Assembly (NCBI RefSeq): GCF_026343955.1
Contig: NZ_JAPKNI010000001.1
Location: 310,001-374,000 of the forward strand
Length of the DNA: 64,000 bases
From: Kaistia defluvii
GTDB lineage: Bacteria; Pseudomonadota; Alphaproteobacteria; Rhizobiales; Kaistiaceae
Reading direction: 5' to 3'
The first letter of the stretch is position 1; every line of letters begins with the position of its first letter. The translations under genes and the position numbers were made by a program. Positions 46,401-54,434 of the stretch are shown here, one piece after another. The notes beneath the pieces are model-generated. The model was not told the DNA's origin. It was given only the letters and a program-made list of their open reading frames with translations, and did not search any database.

Positions 46401-46642
46401 TGCAACGGCGCCCCTCCCGACCGCATGAGCGCGTGCACGTCCGCCGGCCGATCGCCGGCGGCGAGCGGCGGCAGCACCACGACTCGTTCGAGATCGAACA
46501 ATTCTGGCTGGCGGCCCCGCTTCGATCCTGTGAAAAATGACGCCGCCGGCGGCCGCGATCCGCGGGATGGCGATACACGCGATGCGGGTCCCTTCCCATT
46601 CTGCCCGGTTCGGTTATGGTCGCGCCGGATAGGGGAAGACAG

Positions 46643-46918
46643 ATGCCGCTGACGACCGAACAACAAATGCTGATCGAGATGCGCGTGGCCAATGAAAGCC
46701 CGAGCACGGCCACCGCCTACCTGCTCTGGCTGTTTCTCTGGTTCGTCTCGGCCCACCGCTTCTACCTGGGGCGGCCGGGAACCGCGATACTGCAGATCCT
46801 CAGCTACTTCATCCTCATCGGCTTCATCTGGGTGCTCATCGATGCCTTCCTGATTCCTGGCATGATCCGGGAGCGCCAGAACGAGATTCGCCAGCGGATG
46901 ATGGCCGGGATGTTCTGA
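46643..46918 (+). CDS. TM2 domain-containing protein
   Basis: The 91-residue product has the TM2 double-helix hairpin: TAYLLWLFLWFVSAHRFYLGRPGTA (with the conserved HRFYLG loop) and ILSYFILIGFIWVLIDAFLIPG, then a charged tail (IRERQNEIRQRMM). TAGGGGAAG lies seven bases before the ATG at 46643. The function is unknown. Confidence 0.9.
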   Translation: MPLTTEQQMLIEMRVANESPSTATAYLLWLFLWFVSAHRFYLGRPGTAILQILSYFILIGFIWVLIDAFLIPGMIRERQNEIRQRMMAGMF

Positions 46919-47049
46919 ACCGCGTCAGGGACGGTTCACGCGCCTCGCGGGAAATGCCGGCAGTCCGGAAGGGTCCGGCCAGGGCATCTGGACAATCCGG
47001 CGCGGGCGTCCTTAGCTACGCGCCCATTCCAAAACCCGGACGCCACGCC

Positions 47050-47877
47050 ATGACCCACCCCGCGCTCGCCCCGAACCATGTCGCCGTCATCACCGGCGGC
47101 GCCTCCGGCATCGGCCTCGCCGCCGCCAGGAAGTTCCTGGCGATGGGCATGAAGGTCGCCATCGCCGACTATCGCCAGGATGCGCTCGACGCCGCCGCGG
47201 CCGAACTCGGCCCCGACGTTCTGGCGGTGCGTACCAACGTCGCCAGCCGCGACGATGTCGAGCGCCTGAAGGACGCGGTCTACCAGCGCTTCGGCAAGGT
47301 CAACGTGCTGATGAACAATGCCGGCACCGACGGCGCCGGCCCGGTGCTCGGATCGTTCGAGAACTGGGAGCGCGTGATCGGCACCAATCTGTTCGGCGTC
47401 GTGCACGGCATGCAGGTCTTCGTGCCCGAAATGCTGAAGGGCACCGAGCCGGGACTGGTGATCAACACCGGCTCCAAGCAGGGCATCACCACACCGCCGG
47501 GCGATGCAGGCTATAATGTCTCCAAGGCCGGCGTGAAGGTGGCAACCGAAGCGCTGGCGCATGAACTGCGCAACATCGAGGGCGCCCGGGTCACGGCGCA
47601 TCTGCTGATCCCGGGCTTCGTCTGGTCCTATCTGACCAAGGGCGACCGCACCGAGAAGCCGGCTGCCGCCTGGACGCCGGAACAGACGGTCGACTTCATG
47701 CTCGCCTCGCTCGATCGCGGCGATTTCTACATCCTCTGCCCCGACAATGACGTCGATCGCGCCACCGACGAGAAGCGCATCCTCTGGGCCGCCGGCGACA
47801 TCGTCGAGAACCGGCCGCCCCTTTCGCGCTGGCACAAGGACTTCGGCGACAAGTTCAAGGCGTTTCTGAAGGGGTGA
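47050..47877 (+). CDS. Short-chain dehydrogenase/reductase
   Basis: A 275-residue Rossmann enzyme with the cofactor loop ITGGASGIGLAAARKF, DVLAVRTNVASRDDVE, the NNAGT segment, NTGSKQGITTPPGDAGY with the catalytic Ser-Tyr-Lys set (Ser in NTGSK, YNVSK), and a C-terminal extension typical of the rhizobial 'SDR family NAD(P)-dependent' group. NAD(P) preference and substrate cannot be read off. It ends before a repeat region and a bidirectional terminator. Confidence 0.9.
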   Translation: MTHPALAPNHVAVITGGASGIGLAAARKFLAMGMKVAIADYRQDALDAAAAELGPDVLAVRTNVASRDDVERLKDAVYQRFGKVNVLMNNAGTDGAGPVLGSFENWERVIGTNLFGVVHGMQVFVPEMLKGTEPGLVINTGSKQGITTPPGDAGYNVSKAGVKVATEALAHELRNIEGARVTAHLLIPGFVWSYLTKGDRTEKPAAAWTPEQTVDFMLASLDRGDFYILCPDNDVDRATDEKRILWAAGDIVENRPPLSRWHKDFGDKFKAFLKG

Positions 47878-47912
47878 GGCCGAGACCAGGCGCTGCATCC
47901 AGACAGGCAAGC

Positions 47913-48027
47913 CCCTCACCCACCCCTCTCCAGAAAGCGGGCGAGGGCTTTTCGGGCGGCGCCGCGCCAGAACGGCCGGGCTCGGCGAGCCCCCTCTCCC
48001 GCGCGCGGGACAGGGTTGGGGTGAGGG
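47913..48027. repeat. Composite inverted-repeat (REP-like) region
   Basis: CCCTCACCC (47913-47921) is repeated inverted as GGGTGAGGG (48019-48027). Between them lie CCCTCTCC-type motifs and a perfect 14-bp palindrome TCCCGCGCGCGGGA (47997-48010). The pieces resemble the palindromic elements elsewhere in the window. Confidence 0.5.
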
Positions 48028-48060
48028 TCTTCCGTCTCCCCGCCACCCGAGCAACAAAAG

Positions 48061-48086
48061 AGCCCCCGCTCGACCGAGCGGGGGCT
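48061..48086. terminator. Bidirectional terminator between the SDR and gguB genes
   Basis: Perfect 12-bp stem (48061-48072 and 48075-48086) with TTTCT on the right and, on the other strand, CTTTTGTT. It serves the convergent SDR and chvE-gguAB operons. Confidence 0.88.
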
Positions 48087-48120
48087 TTCTCATTCGTGCA
48101 CTGCCGCAGCCTGGAGGCCG

Positions 48121-49413
48121 TCAGCCCTTGTTCTTGTTGTAGACGTCGAACACCACGGCGCCGAGCAGGACGAGGCCCTTGACCACCTGCTGCCAGTCGA
48201 CGTTCACGCCCATGATGGACATGCCGTTGTTCATCACGCCCATGATGAAGCCGCCGACGACGGTGCTGATCACCTGGCCGACGCCGCCCATGGCCGACGC
48301 GCCGCCGATGAACACCGCCGCGATAACGTCGAGCTCGCTGCCAAGACCGGCGGCGGGCACGGCCTGGCCGAGGCGGGCCGCGATGATCAGGCCGCCCAGC
48401 GCCGACAGCACGCCCATGTTGATGAAGACGAGCAGGGTCAGGCGCTCGGTCTTGATGCCGGAGAGCTGCGCCGCCTTGATGTTGCCGCCCATCGCGTAGA
48501 CGCGGCGACCGATCGTGGTGTGCCGCGTGATGAAGACGAAGATCGCGACGAGGATGCCCATCACCACCAGCACGATCGGGAAGCCGCGATAGACGGCGAA
48601 CTGGTAGACGAAGAACAGCGCCAGCGCCGAGATCACGATCGTCTTGACCACGAACAGAGCGAAGGGCTCGGCCTCATAGCCGTGCTTCTCGCGCGTCCGG
48701 CGGGCGCGAAGCCCAGAGATGGCATAGGCGAGCACGGCGACGATGCCAAGCAGGAGCGTGGTCAGGTTGAGCGTGATGCCGCTGCCGAAAACCGTCTTGC
48801 CGGCGGCATTGACCGTCGGGGGGATCAGCACCCAGGTGCCGAGCACTTCCGGCAGGAAGCCCGAGCTCAGCGCCTTGAACGAATCCGGCAGCGGGCCGAC
48901 CGACGAACCGCCGCCCAGGAGCCCCTGGCAAAGGCCGCGGAAGACCAGCATGCCGGCGAGCGTGACGATGAAGCTCGGTATGCGGTGATAGGCGATCCAG
49001 TAGCCCTGCGCCGCGCCGATCGCGCCGCCGACGACAAGGCAGAGGATGGCGACGACCAATGGGTTGGCGAAGAAACCGCCCAGCGGCCAGATCACCATCA
49101 TCATCGCGGCGAGCGCGCCGATGAAGCCGGCGACCGAGCCGACGGAGAGATCGATATGGCCGGAGACGATGACGAGCAGCATGCCGAGCGCCATCACGAT
49201 GATGAAGCTGTTCTGCTGCACGAGATTGCTGAGATTGACAGGCTTGAACAGCGTGCCGGTCGTCAGCTGGAAGAACACCATGATGGCGATCAGCGCCAGG
49301 ATCAGCCCATATTCGCGCAGGTTCGAGACGAACGACGAAACGGGGACGCGGGTGCCGGCCGGGATATCCGTGGCGACGCCGGTCTGCGGGTTTGGAGCGA
49401 TATCGGTGCTCAT
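48121..49413 (-). CDS. gguB: Multiple-monosaccharide ABC transporter permease GguB
   Basis: The 430-residue permease has BPD_transp_2 features ([79 protein letters not shown]) and the longer central insert ([19 protein letters not shown]) characteristic of the GguB/XylH group rather than RbsC. It imports glucose, galactose, arabinose, xylose and related sugars with GguA and ChvE. Its ATG overlaps the gguA stop by four bases. A terminator follows. Confidence 0.94.
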   Translation of the reverse strand: MSTDIAPNPQTGVATDIPAGTRVPVSSFVSNLREYGLILALIAIMVFFQLTTGTLFKPVNLSNLVQQNSFIIVMALGMLLVIVSGHIDLSVGSVAGFIGALAAMMMVIWPLGGFFANPLVVAILCLVVGGAIGAAQGYWIAYHRIPSFIVTLAGMLVFRGLCQGLLGGGSSVGPLPDSFKALSSGFLPEVLGTWVLIPPTVNAAGKTVFGSGITLNLTTLLLGIVAVLAYAISGLRARRTREKHGYEAEPFALFVVKTIVISALALFFVYQFAVYRGFPIVLVVMGILVAIFVFITRHTTIGRRVYAMGGNIKAAQLSGIKTERLTLLVFINMGVLSALGGLIIAARLGQAVPAAGLGSELDVIAAVFIGGASAMGGVGQVISTVVGGFIMGVMNNGMSIMGVNVDWQQVVKGLVLLGAVVFDVYNKNKG

Positions 49414-50942
49414 GCTGCTTTTCCTTCTCCGCGCACGATGGCGCGCATGATCTTTTCCTGGCTCGCCTCGCTCGCCGGCATCTCGCCGACGATCGCACCC
49501 TCGTTCATGACGTAGATGCGGTCGGAGATGCCAAGAAGTTCGGGCATTTCGGACGAGATGACGATGATCGCCCTGCCCTCGGCCGCCAGCCGCGCAATGA
49601 TCGTGTAGATCTCATACTTGGCGCCGACATCGATGCCGCGCGTCGGCTCGTCGAGGATCAGCACTTCGGGATTGGCGAAGAGCCACTTGCTCAGCACCAC
49701 CTTCTGCTGGTTGCCACCCGAGAGATTGCCGGTCTTCTGATAGACGCTGGGCGAGCGGATGTTGGTCTTGCTGCGATATTCGTTGGCGACGTCGAGTTCC
49801 CTGAGGTCGTTGATGACGCCGTTCGTCGAAACGCCCTTCAGATTGGCAATGGTGATGTTGTTCTTGATGTCTTCGATCAGGTTGAGGCCGAATACCTTGC
49901 GGTCCTCGGTGACATAGGCGAGACCCTGCTTGACCGCCTTGCCCACCGTCGAGACATCGACCGGCTTGCCGTGCAGTTCGACCTCGCCGGTGATCTTCCG
50001 GCCATAGCTGCGCCCGAACAGGCTCATGGCGAACTCGGTCCGCCCGGCGCCCATCAGGCCGGCGATGCCGACGACCTCGCCCTTGCGGACATTCAGGTTG
50101 ATGTTCTTGATGACCTGACGATCCGCATGCAGCGGATGGTAGACCGACCAGTTCTTCACCTCGAAGAAGACCTCGCCGATCTTGGGATCGCGCGGCGGAT
50201 AGCGGTCCTCGAGCGAGCGGCCCACCATGGAGGTGATGATCCGGTCCTCGCTGATCTCGCTGCGATCCAGCGTCTCGATCGTGCGCCCGTCGCGAATGAC
50301 CGTGACGTGGTCGGCGACGCGGTTGATCTCGTTCAGCTTGTGCGAAATGATGATCGAGGTGATGCCCTCGCGCTTGAATTCCAGCAGCAGATCCAGCAGC
50401 GCCTGGCTGTCCTTCTCGGAAAGACTTGCCGTCGGCTCGTCCAGGATCAGCAGTTCGACTTCCTTGCTCAGCGCCTTGGCGATTTCCACCAGCTGCTGCT
50501 TGCCGGTGCCGATATTGGTAATCAGCGTATTCGGGTCCTCGCTGAGACCGACCTTCTTGAGCAGGGCGCGGGTGCGCTTCTCGTTCGCGCCCCAGTCGAT
50601 CACGCCGAACTTCGCGTGCTCGTTGCCGAGGAAGATGTTCTCGGCGATCGACAGCATCGGAACCAGGGCCAGTTCCTGGTGGATGATGACGATGCCCTTC
50701 TCCTCGCTGTCGTGAATGCCCCTGAAGTGGCATTCCTGGCCGCGATAGATGATCTGGCCTTCGTAGTCGCCCGACGGATAGACTCCCGACAACACTTTCA
50801 TCAGGGTCGACTTGCCGGCCCCGTTCTCGCCGCAGATGGCGTGGATTTCGCCTTCCTCGACCTTGAGATTGACGTTGGAGAGCGCCTTGACCCCTGGGAA
50901 GGTCTTGGTGATGTCGCGCATCTCGAGAATATAAGAAGGCAT
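49410..50942 (-). CDS. gguA: Multiple-monosaccharide ABC transporter ATPase GguA
   Basis: The 510-residue protein has two fused ABC domains. The first has Walker [42 protein letters not shown] and ILDEPTASL; its signature is the degenerate [12 protein letters not shown] usual in this family. The second has [12 protein letters not shown] (a non-canonical P-loop), [14 protein letters not shown] and [12 protein letters not shown]. It energises uptake of several sugars with GguB and ChvE, and is the second gene of the operon, separated from chvE by a hairpin that should lower its transcription relative to chvE. Confidence 0.96.
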   Translation of the reverse strand: MPSYILEMRDITKTFPGVKALSNVNLKVEEGEIHAICGENGAGKSTLMKVLSGVYPSGDYEGQIIYRGQECHFRGIHDSEEKGIVIIHQELALVPMLSIAENIFLGNEHAKFGVIDWGANEKRTRALLKKVGLSEDPNTLITNIGTGKQQLVEIAKALSKEVELLILDEPTASLSEKDSQALLDLLLEFKREGITSIIISHKLNEINRVADHVTVIRDGRTIETLDRSEISEDRIITSMVGRSLEDRYPPRDPKIGEVFFEVKNWSVYHPLHADRQVIKNINLNVRKGEVVGIAGLMGAGRTEFAMSLFGRSYGRKITGEVELHGKPVDVSTVGKAVKQGLAYVTEDRKVFGLNLIEDIKNNITIANLKGVSTNGVINDLRELDVANEYRSKTNIRSPSVYQKTGNLSGGNQQKVVLSKWLFANPEVLILDEPTRGIDVGAKYEIYTIIARLAAEGRAIIVISSEMPELLGISDRIYVMNEGAIVGEMPASEASQEKIMRAIVRGEGKAA

Positions 50943-51007
50943 GGCGGACCGCTCCGGCGCAGGTATACCGACAAGGAGACGTTATCCCCTCGTCCGCGAG
51001 ACGAGAA

Positions 51008-51031
51008 GGGGCCTCGCCTAAGCGAGGCCCC
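51008..51031 (-). terminator. Intercistronic partial terminator between chvE and gguA
   Basis: 10-bp perfect stem GGGGCCTCGC/GCGAGGCCCC with a four-base loop, followed in the reading direction by TTCTCGTCTC. The tail is only moderately T-rich, so some transcription passes on to gguA. Confidence 0.75.
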
Positions 51032-51048
51032 CAATCTGGATCGTAGGA

Positions 51049-52119
51049 TTACTTGAGTTCGTCGGCCTTGATGTAGCCCGACTCAACCACGAGCTTCTCG
51101 TAGTTGGTCTTGTCGACTTCATGCGGGGTCAGCAGGATCGAGGGGACGACCTTGACGTCGTTGTTGTACGTCTTGGTGTCGAGGTTTTCCGGCTTGCCGC
51201 CCGAGAGGACCGTGTCGACGAGTTCGACGGTCGACTTGGCGAGGTCGCGGGTGTCCTTGAAGACGGTCGAGTACTGCTCGCCGGCGATGATCGCCTTGAC
51301 CGAAGCGGTCTCGGCGTCCTGGCCGGTCACGATCGGCCAGGGCTGCTCGGCGGTGCCGTAGCCGACGCCACGCAGCGAAGCGATGATGCCGCGCGACAGG
51401 CCGTCATACGGCGACAGGATGCCGTCGACGCGCTTGCCGTCCGAGTAGTTGGCCGAGAGCAGGTTGTCCATGCGGGCCTGGGCGGTGGCGGCGAGCCAAC
51501 GCAGCGTGCCGACCTTGTCCATGCCGACCTGGCCGGAGACGATCTTGATCGAGCCGTCATCGATCAGCGGCTGCAGGACCGACATGGCGCCGTCATAGAA
51601 GAAGAAGGCGTTGTTGTCGTCCGGCGAACCGCCGAACAGCTCGACGTTCCACGGCTTGGTGTCGGGGAAGCGTTCCTTGAGGCCCTTGACCAGCGAGGTC
51701 GCCTGGATGACGCCGACGCCGAAATTGTCGAAGGTCGTGTAGTAATCGACGTTCGGGGTCTTCTTGATCAGGCGGTCATAGGCGACGACGACGACACCGG
51801 CGTCGGCAGCCTTCTGCAGCGCGTCCGACAGCGTCGTGCCGTCGATCGAGGCGATGATCAGGGCCTTCGGGCCCTTGGTGATCTCGTTCTCGAGCTGGCT
51901 CAGCTGGTTCGGGATATCGTCCTGCGCGTATTGCAGGTCGACCGTGTAGCCCTTGGCCTCGAGCTGGGACTTGACGGCGTCGCCATCGTTGATCCAGCGC
52001 TGCGACGTCTTAGTCGGCATCAGAACGCCGATCAGGCCCTTGTCTTCGGCGTGCGCTGCCGGTGCGAACGCCAGCATGCTGACGGTAACTGCCGCGAGCG
52101 CGGACTTGAACAACTTCAT
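51049..52119 (-). CDS. chvE: Multiple sugar-binding periplasmic protein ChvE
   Basis: The 356-residue product has a signal peptide ([19 protein letters not shown]) and the ChvE fold: [106 protein letters not shown] and [20 protein letters not shown]. In Agrobacterium ChvE also presents sugars to the VirA kinase; here it probably serves only uptake and chemotaxis. It is the first gene of the operon, with the promoter at 52283-52311. No gbpR-type regulator adjoins it. Confidence 0.96.
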   Translation of the reverse strand: MKLFKSALAAVTVSMLAFAPAAHAEDKGLIGVLMPTKTSQRWINDGDAVKSQLEAKGYTVDLQYAQDDIPNQLSQLENEITKGPKALIIASIDGTTLSDALQKAADAGVVVVAYDRLIKKTPNVDYYTTFDNFGVGVIQATSLVKGLKERFPDTKPWNVELFGGSPDDNNAFFFYDGAMSVLQPLIDDGSIKIVSGQVGMDKVGTLRWLAATAQARMDNLLSANYSDGKRVDGILSPYDGLSRGIIASLRGVGYGTAEQPWPIVTGQDAETASVKAIIAGEQYSTVFKDTRDLAKSTVELVDTVLSGGKPENLDTKTYNNDVKVVPSILLTPHEVDKTNYEKLVVESGYIKADELK

Positions 52120-52669
52120 TCGTCTTCTCCCTAATAGTACGACGTTTGCTCACGCGTGTCGCCAAGCCGCTTATGTCAGCAGGCTCCGTCTCCACGAACC
52201 TACGATCACAATGCCTTGCAACCTTCCGGTTGCGGTCGTTCGTCCACCCGCCCTACCGGGCCAGACTCCGCTCGGCACGACTTCGTATGATTTATTTCGG
52301 GCTCCAGTCAAACACGTTTTTTCGTGAACCTTCTCCGTTCTGCGCCGACGGTAAATTTGGCAGCAATTTCGCAGTGATGGCCAATGGTCGGATGAATTGG
52401 CGGAGAGCGCCGCGGCGTGCCCGTCGCCCAAGACGGCGCCCGGCTTTGTCGCGATCCGTCGAACTTCGCGGGGTCACGGGCCGTCAGACGGAACGTCGCG
52501 ACGGGAAGTCCTGCCGGGGAAACCCAAGCTGCCAGGACGCAACATCCGTCGTCGACGCAATGCCAGCGTTGCCGCCCCGCCCTGTTGCTCCCGCAGCGCC
52601 CCCTCGCGCTGCGTGGAAAAAAGCGGCATCATCGCGATCCCGTTCTCTCGGGCCTCAGGGATCGCCGTC
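52120..52669. other. 550-base divergent intergenic region, chvE / phytochelatin-synthase-like gene
   Basis: Holds the leftward chvE promoter (52283-52311) and a predicted chvE leader of about 155 bases. A small hairpin (CACG-TTTTTT-CGTG, 52313-52326) lies just upstream of the -35. The rest shows no convincing gene: frames open into 52397 have no family content before 52670. Confidence 0.6.
52283..52311 (-). promoter_or_regulatory. Candidate chvE promoter
   Basis: On the minus strand TTGACT (52311-52306), a 17-base spacer and ATACGA (52288-52283); the start would be near 52276. Confidence 0.55.
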
Positions 52670-53395
52670 ATGAGCACCTCGTATCTGCGTGCAGCGCTGC
52701 TCTTCCTCGCCATCGCCACGAGCCACGCTTCGGCCGAGACGCTGCCCTTGCCGGCAAACCTGATCGGCGCCGCGACGGACAGCGGCGAGGCCCTCCTGAT
52801 CGGCGCCGAGGCTCGGGAAGCCTATTTCCCGCTTGCCGACAACTTCGTTACCCAGAAGACCCAGTCCTTCTGCGGTGTCGCCTCGATGGTGATGGTGCTG
52901 AATGCGGCCGGCGTGCCGGCACCCGACGTGCCGGAATACCGGCCCTACCGCACCTTCACACAGGACAACCTGCTCGATGAGCGAACCGATGCCGTCGTGA
53001 AGCGAACCACCATCCTGATGCAGGGCATGACGCTCGACCAGTTGGGAGGCGTACTCGCGACACAACCGCTGGGGGTCGTCGTGACCCATGCCGCCGACAC
53101 GACCCTGGATGAATTTCGCACCGTCGCCCGCGACTATCTGGCGAAACCCGGGCATTTCGTCATCGTCAACTATCTGCGCAAGGCGATCGAGCAGGAGACG
53201 GGTGGGCACATCTCGCCGCTCGCCGCCTATGACGCGGAGGCGGACCGCTTCCTCATTCTCGATGTTGCCCGCTACAAATATCCGCCCGTCTGGGTGAAGG
53301 CGGCCGACCTCTATGGTGCCATGAACACGCCCGACGCCGACAATGACAACCGGACGCGGGGCTATGTGCTGGTGGCGAAGCCAGCCACGCCCTGA
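52670..53395 (+). CDS. Phytochelatin-synthase-like secreted cysteine peptidase
   Basis: The 241-residue product starts at 52670 (CAGGGAT upstream) with a signal peptide (RAALLFLAIATSHASAE). The rest matches the phytochelatin synthase family (PF05023, papain-like): catalytic Cys68 in TQSFCGVASMVMVLNA, His180 in GGHISPLAAYD, Asp198 in FLILDVARYKYPPVWV. The C-H-D spacing is almost the same as in the short cyanobacterial homologue. Prokaryotic members mainly remove Gly from glutathione rather than polymerise it. Export to the periplasm suggests thiol or conjugate processing, perhaps in metal stress. It is upstream of the mgtC-like gene in the same direction. Confidence 0.88.
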   Translation: MSTSYLRAALLFLAIATSHASAETLPLPANLIGAATDSGEALLIGAEAREAYFPLADNFVTQKTQSFCGVASMVMVLNAAGVPAPDVPEYRPYRTFTQDNLLDERTDAVVKRTTILMQGMTLDQLGGVLATQPLGVVVTHAADTTLDEFRTVARDYLAKPGHFVIVNYLRKAIEQETGGHISPLAAYDAEADRFLILDVARYKYPPVWVKAADLYGAMNTPDADNDNRTRGYVLVAKPATP

Positions 53396-53478
53396 CGACC
53401 CTGCCGCCGTCATGAAGGTCCAGCCGCTCTCGGCTAGGATGAGCCGTCTGATTCGCCCCGTCACTGGCAGGCCCGATC

Positions 53479-54195
53479 GTGCGGTTCATTGAAGTCTTCG
53501 AGTTCTGGCCCTTCCTCGACACCGTGGTCAGCCTGACGGCCGCCTTCATCTTCGGAACGGCCGTGGGCGCCGAGCGCCAGTATCGCCAGCGCACCGCCGG
53601 CCTGCGGACCAACGTGCTGGTCGCGGTCGGCGCGGCCGCCTTCGTCGATCTCTCCATGGCGATCACGGGCCCGACAGAAGCGGTGCGGGTCATCTCCTAT
53701 GTCGTGTCCGGCGTCGGCTTTCTCGGCGCGGGCGCAATCATGCGCGAGGGCATGAATGTCCGTGGCCTCAACACAGCCGCGACGCTCTGGTGCGCGGCGG
53801 CGATCGGCGCCTGCGCCGGCGCCGACATGATCGCGCACGCGGCCCTGGTGACGCTGTTCGTCATCGCCGGCAACACGCTGCTGCGGCCGCTGGTCAACAC
53901 CATCAACCGCATCCCGCTGAACGAGGAGGCATCCGAGGCGACCTATGAGGTGACGGTCACGGTTCGCGACAACGACCTGCCGCGTCTGCGCCCCCTCGTC
54001 GCCGACATGCTCGAAAAGGCACATTATCCGGCTGGCGATCTCGACGTCGTCGATCGCGGCGAAAACCTCGCCGAAATCGTCGCGACGCTGGTCAATACCG
54101 CCGTCAATGCAGCGGAGATGGACGCCGTAGCCCGCCGGATCGACAGCCTGCCCGGCGTCATTCACGCTTCCTGGTCGATCAGCACCAAGGACTGA
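53479..54195 (+). CDS. MgtC/SapB family membrane protein
   Basis: The 238-residue product (GTG start) has the MgtC N-terminal membrane domain: FLDTVVSLTAAFIFGTAVGAER, the conserved RTAGLRTNVLVAVGAAAFV, YVVSGVGFLGAGAIMREG and VRGLNTAATLWCAAAIGACAG, with four to five helices. A soluble C-terminal ACT-like domain follows (YEVTVTVRDNDLPRLRP and the rest). Such proteins help growth in low Mg2+ or in hosts; the biochemical role is debated. It may accompany the preceding gene, 83 bases apart. Confidence 0.9.
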   Translation: MRFIEVFEFWPFLDTVVSLTAAFIFGTAVGAERQYRQRTAGLRTNVLVAVGAAAFVDLSMAITGPTEAVRVISYVVSGVGFLGAGAIMREGMNVRGLNTAATLWCAAAIGACAGADMIAHAALVTLFVIAGNTLLRPLVNTINRIPLNEEASEATYEVTVTVRDNDLPRLRPLVADMLEKAHYPAGDLDVVDRGENLAEIVATLVNTAVNAAEMDAVARRIDSLPGVIHASWSISTKD

Positions 54196-54222
54196 GCCCC
54201 GCTCTTCGACCGGCCTCCGTCT

Positions 54223-54277
54223 GAACCCTCCCCCCGAGGGAGGGTCAAAACCGCGAAGCGGTTTTGGGGAGGGGTTC
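54223..54277 (+). repeat. REP-like element, copy A
   Basis: Modular palindrome: GAACCCTCCCC...GAGGGAGGGTC, an inner hairpin AAAACCGC-GAA-GCGGTTTT, then GGGGAGGGGTTC. An inverted second copy follows 58 bases later. Confidence 0.75.
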
Positions 54278-54335
54278 TTCGTGGAACCGCCGAGTGACTG
54301 GGCCATCCATCAGAGAGCAGACATCCGGCAAAGCG

Positions 54336-54389
54336 CCCCTCCCCGAAATCGCGAAGGGCGATTTCGACCCTCCCTCAAGGGGAGGGTTC
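54336..54389 (-). repeat. REP-like element, copy B (inverted)
   Basis: On the minus strand: GAACCCTCCCCTTGAGGGAG and GGTC, then a hairpin built on CGAAATCGC/GCGATTTCG, then GGGGAGGGG. Same module order as copy A but a different hairpin sequence, so the pair forms a BIME-like unit between the mgtC-like gene and the end of uvrB. Confidence 0.75.
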
Positions 54390-54434
54390 AAAAAAGCAAA
54401 TCCCTCACCACCACTGCATGGATGGAGCCCGCCT

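Noticed and set aside
49392-51056. 554-codon plus-strand frame opposite gguA
   Set aside because: Shadow of the ATPase gene; gguA has all ABC motifs on the minus strand.
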